Shown: positions 35,641 through 41,818 of the stretch, one piece after another
How positions within the stretch are numbered: the stretch's first letter is position 1
Layout: each line of letters begins with the position of its first letter
From: RGIG7300 sp045133915
GTDB lineage: Bacteria; Bacillota; Clostridia; Oscillospirales; CAG-272
DNA: 64,000 bases
Assembly: GCA_045133915.1 (NCBI GenBank)
Contig: JBGUUX010000100.1
Location: 1-64,000 of the forward strand
Reading direction: 5' to 3'
The notes under the pieces: model-generated
Seen by the model: the letters and a program-made list of their open reading frames with translations, nothing else
The model's database searches: none
What the model was told of the DNA's origin: nothing
Translations under genes and position numbers: made by a program

Positions 35641-35661
35641 CCGTTTGTTTTATGGTATTAT
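35633..35661 (+). promoter_or_regulatory. Repressor maintenance promoter
   Basis: TTGAAA and TATTAT with a 17-base spacer, ending ten bases before the AAGGAGG site of the CI-type gene. The -35 overlaps the third operator-like site. Confidence 0.75.
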
Positions 35662-35684
35662 AAGTAAACAAGGAGGTGATGAAA

Positions 35685-36188
35685 GTGAAGATACGGGATA
35701 AGGTGCAAAGGGTTACTTCTACTAAGGACAGATTAAAAGAAGCAATGCTTCGAGCAAATAAGAAGCAAATAGACATTTCGAGAGAAACCGGTATTGCTAA
35801 AGGTACTATAAGTAATTATCTTTATGGTAAATATGAGCCAAAGCCGGAAGCCGTTGCAAAACTCGCAGAATCCCTTAATGTTAGTGATATGTGGCTCATG
35901 GGTTACGACGTTCCAATGAAAAGGAGTAAAAATCTTACCAATTATGAGGAAAATCCCCACGAGTTAGAATTACATGACTATTTTGAGACGCTTGAAACAA
36001 AAGAACAAAAAGAAATAGTCGAATATGTGAAAGCTGTATCAAACGGCGATAAAAAAGCGATCTCCCCCGAAAATTTAATACTTACCGAAGGAGAGCAGAT
36101 ACTTATAGACTTATTCAGGCGTGTCCCCGAAGAACAGCAACAGCTTGTTCTTCAGATGATTCGAGCTGCTTTAGGAAGCCAACAATGA
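35685..36188 (+). CDS. CI-type phage repressor (HTH_XRE)
   Basis: 167 aa from GTG 35685, eight bases after AAGGAGG; ATG 35679 and GTG 35676 are too close to that site. N-terminal XRE helix-turn-helix (KKQIDISRETGIAKGTISNYLYG) and PKPEAVAKLAESLNVSDMWLMGYD follow the classic repressor layout. The C-terminus is a short helical dimerisation region rather than a LexA-like self-cleaving peptidase (no Ser-Lys dyad). Induction therefore probably needs another factor. Its 3' end is overlapped by an antisense small gene with an SOS-box-like site. Confidence 0.87.
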   Translation: MKIRDKVQRVTSTKDRLKEAMLRANKKQIDISRETGIAKGTISNYLYGKYEPKPEAVAKLAESLNVSDMWLMGYDVPMKRSKNLTNYEENPHELELHDYFETLETKEQKEIVEYVKAVSNGDKKAISPENLILTEGEQILIDLFRRVPEEQQQLVLQMIRAALGSQQ

Positions 36189-36273
36189 TGGCACCAGCCG
36201 TCATCAGAGCTTTCTCAGGATTATCGTTTTCACGGATCATAGTAATAAGTTCTCTCTCGTTTTCTGTCATCAT
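36115..36273 (-). CDS. Small antisense gene overlapping repressor 3' end (52 aa)
   Basis: ATG 36273 (or 36270) with AAAGGGG upstream, to TGA 36115. The product MMTENERELITMIRENDNPE then KALMTAGAIIVGFLKQLE is a compact helical protein of a type I recall in Firmicutes phage control regions. The last 74 bases are antisense to the repressor gene. A 16-bp palindrome resembling a LexA site lies 24 bases upstream. Could be an antirepressor-like or regulatory peptide; unproven. Confidence 0.55.
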   Translation of the reverse strand: MMTENERELITMIRENDNPEKALMTAGAIIVGFLKQLESSEEQAVAVLRGHA

Positions 36274-36296
36274 CGTTATTTCCCCTTTCACACCTT

Positions 36297-36312
36297 ACGA
36301 ACACTTGTTCGT
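36297..36312. promoter_or_regulatory. LexA/SOS-box-like palindrome
   Basis: ACGAACACTTGTTCGT, a perfect inverted repeat with the CGAAC-N4-GTTCG core of Gram-positive LexA boxes. A TAGAAT -10-like element on the minus strand lies 12 bases upstream (36330-36325), so the box would cover the start point of the small leftward gene. It could also act on the rightward membrane-protein gene. Confidence 0.6.
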
Positions 36313-36443
36313 TTTCGCGTTTTCATTCTACCGTGCCATCTGTCCGATAAAACGGACTTAAAACAATCGGTGTGATTTCAGTTTATTATATCGATTTCAA
36401 ATTGTCAAAAAAATTTCAACAATCTTTAGGTATTGTGATATTT

Positions 36444-36788
36444 ATGATGCAACAAACATTAATAGAATGGCTCAATAAAAATGTTGATGCCGGAAGCGCC
36501 CTTGTATATAGTCTGATAGCATTTTTTGCATGGTTTATATTCTGGAAACTGCTTTTAGGTAGGGCATTTGAAAAATGCAATTATAATTCTTTTGGATATG
36601 CACTGTTTGAATTGGGCGCAGGTGGAACATTTTTGGTGATAATTTTTATATTATTTATCACTGTTTTATTTGTAACCTCATTCCAGGCAGTATTTGCATA
36701 CGGATTAAAAATGATATTTACGCTTTCATTATTTTGGGGAATAATAATTGCATTTGCTATTTTTCTTATACGGCATATAAAAAAATAA
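36444..36788 (+). CDS. Prophage membrane protein (114 aa)
   Basis: Start taken at ATG 36444 (MMQQTLIEWLNKNV); no strong ribosome site is visible and an upstream GTG at 36372 is possible. Three to four hydrophobic segments (SLIAFFAWFIFWKLL, GTFLVIIFILFITVLF, MIFTLSLFWGIIIAFAIFL). It lies between repressor and integrase on the strand expressed in the lysogen, where superinfection-exclusion proteins often sit. Function unknown. Confidence 0.6.
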   Translation: MMQQTLIEWLNKNVDAGSALVYSLIAFFAWFIFWKLLLGRAFEKCNYNSFGYALFELGAGGTFLVIIFILFITVLFVTSFQAVFAYGLKMIFTLSLFWGIIIAFAIFLIRHIKK

Positions 36789-36800
36789 AGGAGGAGGTCA

Positions 36801-38468
36801 ATGTATAATCCATACGAACAACTAAATTTTAGTCCCGATGAGATCCTCGTATATCTGAGGAAATCGAGAACTGACGATCCGTTGATGACGGTTGAGGAAG
36901 TCCTTGCAAAGCACGAGACCATCCTCAATGAATGGGGAGAGAGAAATCTGTCAGCTCCCATCCCCGAAGAGCAAAAATACAGAGAGGTTGTATCGGGTGA
37001 AACCATAGCAGACCGCCCGGAAATACAAAAGCTCCTCAGACTTATTGAATCTCCCAAGATAAAAGCGATCCTCACCGTAGAGGTACAGAGGCTCTCAAGA
37101 GGAGACCTTGAGGATGCAGGCAGACTTATAAAGCTGCTTCGCTACACCAACACCCTTGTCATCACTCCGCAGAAAATATACGATCTCCGTGACGAGTATG
37201 ACCGAGACTCCTTTGAGCGAGAACTTAAGAGAGGCAACGAGTTCCTCGAATATCAGAAGAAAATAATGAACCGAGGCAGACTTCTCTCTGTATCGCAAGG
37301 CAATTATATAGGCTCTGTACCGCCTTTCGGATATGATAAGGTATTTGTAACCGAAGGTAAAAGAAAATGCCCCATACTCGTTATAAACGAGTCAGAGGCA
37401 CAAGCAGTACGGATGATATTCGATATGTACGTCAATCAGGACATGGGCAGAGTAAACATAGCACACCGTCTGAACGATTTAGGCATCAAACCACGAAAAG
37501 CAAAACTGTGGGGACAAGATGGCATCAAGAAAATTCTTGAGAACCAACACTATACAGGCAAGGTTATTTGGGATTTCAGAAAAACCGTCACCGTAATCGA
37601 GGAAGGCGAGGTATTAAAAACGAGACCGGTTGCCAAGATGGGAGAATATCTTATTTACAACGGAAAGCACGAAGCTATTATCTCCGAGGAGCTATTCAAC
37701 AAGGCAAGGGAGAAGAAAGGCAGAAACCACAGAGCCAAGCCAACCACCAAGGTCAGAAACCCCTTCGCAAGCCTGCTGTACTGTCAGTGCGGCAGAGCGA
37801 TGTCATTAAGGACCTACAAGAAAGAAGGTAAACTGCCAAGGCTGATGTGCGATGATCAAGTACATTGTCATACAGGCTCCTGCACCTATGAGGAGTTTGA
37901 GACAATGATAATCAACATATTAAAGCAGTGCATAGAGGACTTTGAAATTCGGATAAAGAATGACAACGGTGACTCAATAAAAATGCACGAGAAGCTGCTG
38001 AAAACCCTTGAGAAGAAAATACAGGACCTTGAAGCCAAGGAACTGTCACAATGGGAGCAGCAGTCTCACCCCGACCCTGCACAGAGGATGCCTCCCGAAA
38101 TCTTCAAGAGGCTGAACGAAAAGCTCCTGAAGGAAAAGGACGAGGTCAAGGAAGCGATGTGCAATGCCCGGAAGTCAATGCCTGAACGCATCGACTATCA
38201 GGAGAAGCTCTACAAATTTCAAGAAGCCTTGGATGCCCTGCAAGATCCCGACAGACCTGCAGCAGAAAAGAACAGACTTCTCAAAGACTGCATCGAAAGA
38301 ATTGACTATAACCGAGAAGCACCCGAATTAATAAAGAACCCCGAAAAGAAAACCTATAAGAACGGCAGAGAGGACGGCAAAGGCAGAAGGCTTAAACCCA
38401 ACCCTCTGAAATCAGGTGCCACTTGGACCAAGCCACCTATAGAACTTGATGTGAAACTGAAGGTGTAA
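36801..38468 (+). CDS. int: Large serine recombinase (phage integrase)
   Basis: 555 aa. Catalytic domain: YLRKSRTDD with the nucleophile Ser near residue 22, VSGETIADRPEIQKLL and EVQRLSRGDLEDAGRL. The recombinase domain follows (GNYIGSVPPFGYDK, IAHRLNDLGIKPRKAKLW). A zinc ribbon (CQCGRAM ... CHTGSC) and a coiled coil near residues 395-440 complete it. Ends about 25 bases from the disrupted cotJC gene, as expected for an integrase beside its attachment site. AAAGGAGGAGG precedes ATG 36801. Excision would also need a directionality factor, not identified here. Confidence 0.93.
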   Translation: MYNPYEQLNFSPDEILVYLRKSRTDDPLMTVEEVLAKHETILNEWGERNLSAPIPEEQKYREVVSGETIADRPEIQKLLRLIESPKIKAILTVEVQRLSRGDLEDAGRLIKLLRYTNTLVITPQKIYDLRDEYDRDSFERELKRGNEFLEYQKKIMNRGRLLSVSQGNYIGSVPPFGYDKVFVTEGKRKCPILVINESEAQAVRMIFDMYVNQDMGRVNIAHRLNDLGIKPRKAKLWGQDGIKKILENQHYTGKVIWDFRKTVTVIEEGEVLKTRPVAKMGEYLIYNGKHEAIISEELFNKAREKKGRNHRAKPTTKVRNPFASLLYCQCGRAMSLRTYKKEGKLPRLMCDDQVHCHTGSCTYEEFETMIINILKQCIEDFEIRIKNDNGDSIKMHEKLLKTLEKKIQDLEAKELSQWEQQSHPDPAQRMPPEIFKRLNEKLLKEKDEVKEAMCNARKSMPERIDYQEKLYKFQEALDALQDPDRPAAEKNRLLKDCIERIDYNREAPELIKNPEKKTYKNGREDGKGRRLKPNPLKSGATWTKPPIELDVKLKV

Positions 38469-38479
38469 TTTTTTTGCAC

Positions 38480-38510
38480 CTATCAGTTCCATCAATAGTG
38501 TGCGTATTCT
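38480..38510. other. Right prophage attachment junction in cotJC
   Basis: Between the integrase stop (38468) and the codons TEEYAH of cotJC (38498-38515) the host frame stops matching: after His the frame reads Tyr then TGA, where CotJC proteins continue with Leu-Glu-Met. The exact crossover dinucleotide cannot be set without the other end. Confidence 0.75.
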
Positions 38511-38701
38511 TCGGTAGCAATATCCCGAAGGAGATTTGCTACCCTGTTGTCAGACATGGCGTAGCTCTGAGAAAAATATCGAAGGGATGCACCAAGCTCG
38601 CCGTCGGGACCGCCGTACTGACTGGAAATGACCTTAGCGGCTCTTGCATCGGGGGTCTTGATGTTCACGGGGAACTGTAATCTCTTTTCATACTCCCACA
38701 T
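38492..38701 (-). pseudogene. cotJC: cotJC 5' part, interrupted by prophage
   Basis: MWEYEKRLQFPVNIKTPDAR then QYGGPDGELGASLRYFSQ and IATEEYAH are the N-terminus of CotJC, a spore-coat manganese-catalase-like protein usually around 190-200 aa. Only 69 codons remain; the frame leaves the family just at the Glu-x-x-His metal ligand pair. Start codon overlaps the cotJB stop (TGATG). The 3' part should lie beyond the other prophage end, so excision would restore the gene. Confidence 0.9.
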
Positions 38702-38946
38702 CAGTTCATTCCTCCTTTCCAGGCGCTGTTGTTTACCCAGCGCCAACAGTCGGTGTCCTCGGCGTCATATCCGCCTAAGGGGGAGATCTCCTCGTTGTGA
38801 CGGCAGACTAACTCCTTGCGCTTTGCGGCATATTCGTTAAAAAGAGCCTTTGCCTCGGCGCAGTCGGGGTGTGTGTCTATAAAGAGTCTCAGCTCATCCA
38901 TACAGAAGCTGACACATTGCAGTTCTCTCATTATCTCGTCTCTCAT
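38701..38946 (-). CDS. cotJB: Spore coat protein CotJB
   Basis: 81 aa from ATG 38946 (ATGA overlap with cotJA; GGGAGG upstream). LQCVSFCMDELRLFIDTHPDCAEAKALFNEY and the C-terminal DCWRWVNNSAWKGG are diagnostic of CotJB. Part of the cotJABC operon, made in the mother cell under sporulation sigma control in known species. Confidence 0.92.
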   Translation of the reverse strand: MRDEIMRELQCVSFCMDELRLFIDTHPDCAEAKALFNEYAAKRKELVCRHNEEISPLGGYDAEDTDCWRWVNNSAWKGGMN

Positions 38947-39170
38947 CGGCGGCATCCTCCCATACAGTAAGGCTTGTTAAGGTCGGCAAAGAGCGTTCCC
39001 TTATCTAACGCCTCGCAGCATCTGTAGACGTTTTTATACTCCTGTACCGGAACATACGCCATAGCAAGAGACACGGGCTGTGAAGTACAAACACAGTACT
39101 CGGCATCCTCCCGTGGCATAGGTCTGGGACAGGGACGGACTCTCGGGGTATATCTGTTGTATCTATCCAT
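38943..39170 (-). CDS. cotJA: Spore coat-associated protein CotJA
   Basis: 75 aa. The Pro/Arg-rich start is followed by SLAMAYVPVQEYKNVYRCCEALDKGTLFADLNKPYCMG, the conserved CotJA core (AYVPxQxW/Y ... G TLFPELxxPY). GGAGAG upstream of ATG 39170. First gene of the operon. A CATATACT sequence about 45 bases upstream is only a weak match to a sigma-E -10. Confidence 0.92.
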   Translation of the reverse strand: MDRYNRYTPRVRPCPRPMPREDAEYCVCTSQPVSLAMAYVPVQEYKNVYRCCEALDKGTLFADLNKPYCMGGCRR

Positions 39171-39191
39171 TATTTCTCTCCGTGATTTATT

Positions 39192-39257
39192 GCAGCCGCG
39201 GCTGCTAATATCAGTATATGAGATCGGTTGACATAGGTGAAAACGATGTGGTATAAT
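39192..39257 (+). promoter_or_regulatory. Promoter of the Fic/type III R-M operon, with upstream palindrome
   Basis: TTGACA (39228) and TATAAT (39252) with an 18-base spacer, 40 bases before the fic start. A 14-bp perfect palindrome, GCAGCCGCGGCTGC (39192-39205), lies between this promoter and the divergent cotJA gene and may be an operator or a hairpin in the cotJ leader. Confidence 0.8.
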
Positions 39258-39297
39258 AGATGTATAGTTTCATATACCCTTATTTGGAGGTACAAGA

Positions 39298-39903
39298 ATG
39301 GCACTTGAAAATAAACTTGGTATCACAAGCTCTCCGGAGCTTGCGGAAGCAGAGGAACGTATCAGCAAGAAAAAGGCAGCAGAGCTGTTTGAAAACGGCT
39401 TACTTGACAGATCAGAGGCCGGTACGTTTGCGTCGCTGAAGGCCATTCATAAATACCTATTTGAGGATATTTACGACTTTGCGGGTGAGCTTCGCACCGT
39501 GAATATTGCCAAGGGTAATTTTCGCTTTGCGCCCTTAATGTATATTGAAGCGGCACTTGCCAATATCGACAAGATGCCTCAGTCCACCTTTGACGAGATC
39601 GTGGAAAAGTACGTGGAAATGAACATCGCCCATCCCTTCCGCGAGGGTAACGGCAGAAGTATGCGCATCTGGCTGGATTGCATATTTAAAAAGGAGATCG
39701 GCAAGGTGGTCGATTGGAGCAAGGTGGATAAAGAGGACTATCTGCTTGCAATGGAACGCAGTCCTATTAAGGATATCGAGATTAAGCATATCCTGAAAAA
39801 CGCCCTGACTGACGATATCCATAGCCGCGAAGTTTATATGAAGGGTATCGACCACAGCTACTACTACGAGGGTTATACGACTTTCAAAACGGAAGAGTTG
39901 TAA
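39298..39903 (+). CDS. fic: Fic domain protein (class III-like), R-M associated
   Basis: 201 aa. HPFREGNGRSMRIW (His112) is the full Fic active-site loop, so AMP transfer to a target protein is expected. Near the C-terminus SYYYEG (187-192) fits the (S/T)xxxE(G/N) inhibitory motif; a C-terminal position defines class III Fic proteins such as NmFic, where the Glu blocks ATP binding. Fourteen bases separate it from mod, and all three genes share one promoter. Possible roles: toxin-like arm of the defence island or regulator of the R-M enzymes. Confidence 0.9.
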   Translation: MALENKLGITSSPELAEAEERISKKKAAELFENGLLDRSEAGTFASLKAIHKYLFEDIYDFAGELRTVNIAKGNFRFAPLMYIEAALANIDKMPQSTFDEIVEKYVEMNIAHPFREGNGRSMRIWLDCIFKKEIGKVVDWSKVDKEDYLLAMERSPIKDIEIKHILKNALTDDIHSREVYMKGIDHSYYYEGYTTFKTEEL

Positions 39904-39917
39904 AGGAGTTATAAGTT

Positions 39918-41816
39918 ATGAATTTTTTTGATGCTGTTGTAACCGTCTTAAAACAAGACGAAAGATTTTTTACTGCAGAGGACGAATTGCTCCGCAATTC
40001 CGTCTATGAAGCTGCTATGAAAATGGACGCCGACCTCTTGAAGATGCTCTATAATAATGAAGTTACCAGAGAACGCTTCTTTAACGACATTGACGGCATT
40101 TCCGTTTTTGATAAAGTCGGTTTCGGCTGGGTAATCAATAATCGGGAGTTTCTGCCGGACTCATACACTCGCTATAAGAATAAAATCGGTCTGACGAACA
40201 GCAACGGAGATTATATATCTACATCGAACGATGTTGAACTCGTTTTCCCGTACAAAGATTGTGTCCTTGAGGGCGGTCAGACAAAGGAAGACCAGAAGCG
40301 CAGCGAAATCTTCTATAATGAAACACTTGCTCCCGATGAAGTGGATAGACTTCTTTATCCAAAAGTGCTAACGAACGCCAAAAGATATACGGCTGATGGC
40401 ATTACCATAGCCGACAGTATATCCAATGCAGATAATTTGATTATCAAAGGCAACAACTTATTATCTATTGCTTCTCTGTTACGCTCTTTCGAACATCGCA
40501 TTTCGTGCATTTGTATCGACCCACCTTATAACACAACGGGTAGTGGCTTTGAATACAACGATAGTTTCAATCATTCAACGTGGCTTACTTTTATGAAAAC
40601 ACGTTTGGAGATTTCGCAAAAATTACTTGCTACCAATGGCACAATCTTCATTTTCTGTGATGATTGCGAACAAGCATATTTGCGTGTTCTTATGGACGAC
40701 ATTTTTGGCAGAGATAAATATATTCAGACAGTTGTATGGAGAAATTGCGACAATAGCAATAATGATGCGAAACAATTTTCACAAGACCACAATTACATCT
40801 TGGTTTATTCAAATAATCCGAATTGGGAAAGTCTGAAACTCGATAGAACCGAGGGACAAGCCAAACATTACAAAAATCCCAACAACGACCCTCGTGGTCC
40901 GTGGTTTGATGGAAACCCCGTAAATTCTCCCAATCCGCGTGAAAATCTTAAATATACGCTTGTTGCACCAAACGGGAATATTATTCAACCGCCTGCTAAT
41001 GGTTGGAGATGGGATAAAAAAGAAATGCAAAGACGAATGGAAACAGGCGAAATTCGTTTCAACGAGCAGAATACCAATATTATCAGACGCACATACTTGT
41101 TGGAGCAGAAAGGACTTCCGCCTTCAAGTTTGTGGGATATTTGTGAAGAAGATGCTCAATGGTTGGATATTAAAGAAACGGGACATACCAGACAGGCGAA
41201 ATATGAGCAAAAGAAGTTGTTCCCTGGAATGCCTACAAGTGAATTGTTCAAAACGCCTAAACCCGAAAGAGTAATACAAAAGATACTTCAAATTGCCACC
41301 ATAGAAAATGATGTTGTTTTGGATTTCTTTGGTGGAAGTGGAACTACGGCAGCCGTTGCGCACAAAATGGGGCGGCAATATATTCTTTGCGAACAAATGG
41401 ATTATATTAAAGACTTCATTATCGAACGCATAAAAAAGGTTATCGATGGTGAAAAAGGCGGTATTTCCGTTGAGCAAAAGTGGAATGGCGGAGGATCTTT
41501 TGTCTATTGCGAACTTGCCAGCTTAAACCAAAAGTATGTCGATGATATTCAGACGGCTACAACCGATGCCGACATTGTTACCATCTGGCACGAAATGCTG
41601 AAAACGGGCTTCATCAGCTGCAAGGTCAATCCGAAAGATATTGATATGGAAGATGTTGCCTTTACGGAATTATCTCTTGACGACAAAAAGCGTTTCCTTA
41701 TGGAACTGCTCGACAAGAACCAGTTGTATGTAAATTATTGCGATATGGAAGATGAAACTTTTGCCGTGTCCGAAGCAGACAAGGCATTTACAAAGAGTTT
41801 CTATGGGGAGATGTAA
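39918..41816 (+). CDS. mod: Type III restriction-modification methylase (Mod)
   Basis: 632 aa. CIDPPYNTTGSGFEYND (Asp201) is the catalytic DPPY motif and VVLDFFGGSGTTAAVAHKMGR near residue 470 the SAM motif; this order is the beta class used by type III Mod. The region between includes the target-recognition part (about 250-420), which determines the asymmetric site. The C-terminal 100 residues (SLNQKYVDDI...) probably bind Res. AAAGGAG precedes ATG 39918. No repeat tract suggesting phase variation is seen. Confidence 0.94.
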   Translation: MNFFDAVVTVLKQDERFFTAEDELLRNSVYEAAMKMDADLLKMLYNNEVTRERFFNDIDGISVFDKVGFGWVINNREFLPDSYTRYKNKIGLTNSNGDYISTSNDVELVFPYKDCVLEGGQTKEDQKRSEIFYNETLAPDEVDRLLYPKVLTNAKRYTADGITIADSISNADNLIIKGNNLLSIASLLRSFEHRISCICIDPPYNTTGSGFEYNDSFNHSTWLTFMKTRLEISQKLLATNGTIFIFCDDCEQAYLRVLMDDIFGRDKYIQTVVWRNCDNSNNDAKQFSQDHNYILVYSNNPNWESLKLDRTEGQAKHYKNPNNDPRGPWFDGNPVNSPNPRENLKYTLVAPNGNIIQPPANGWRWDKKEMQRRMETGEIRFNEQNTNIIRRTYLLEQKGLPPSSLWDICEEDAQWLDIKETGHTRQAKYEQKKLFPGMPTSELFKTPKPERVIQKILQIATIENDVVLDFFGGSGTTAAVAHKMGRQYILCEQMDYIKDFIIERIKKVIDGEKGGISVEQKWNGGGSFVYCELASLNQKYVDDIQTATTDADIVTIWHEMLKTGFISCKVNPKDIDMEDVAFTELSLDDKKRFLMELLDKNQLYVNYCDMEDETFAVSEADKAFTKSFYGEM

Positions 41817-41818
41817 TT

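Larger units (their letters stand above)
1..38500. mobile_element. Prophage (right part; left end outside window), inserted in cotJC
   Basis: A contiguous phage genome: serine recombinase and repressor at the right, early/replication genes, terminase-portal-protease-scaffold-capsid module, connector/tail genes, a giant polyvalent protein and a tail-fibre gene running off the window at base 1. Capsid type (N4-gp56 family) and the absence of sheath or tape-measure genes suggest a short-tailed temperate phage. The right boundary is set by the host gene cotJC, whose reading frame is cut at about 38,495-38,505, just beyond the recombinase stop codon. The left attachment site and lysis genes are not in the window. 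At least one phage gene (HNH family, near 34.1 kb) carries a nonsense mutation, but all morphogenesis genes look intact. Confidence 0.93.

Noticed and set aside
36700..36800. Sporulation (sigma-E/K) promoter upstream of the integrase
   Set aside because: Looked for because of the cotJC insertion; only CATATAA-like fragments are present inside the upstream gene, not convincing.
39171..39230. Sigma-E promoter for cotJABC
   Set aside because: A CATATACT -10-like sequence exists but no matching -35 at the right distance, so I do not list it as a feature.
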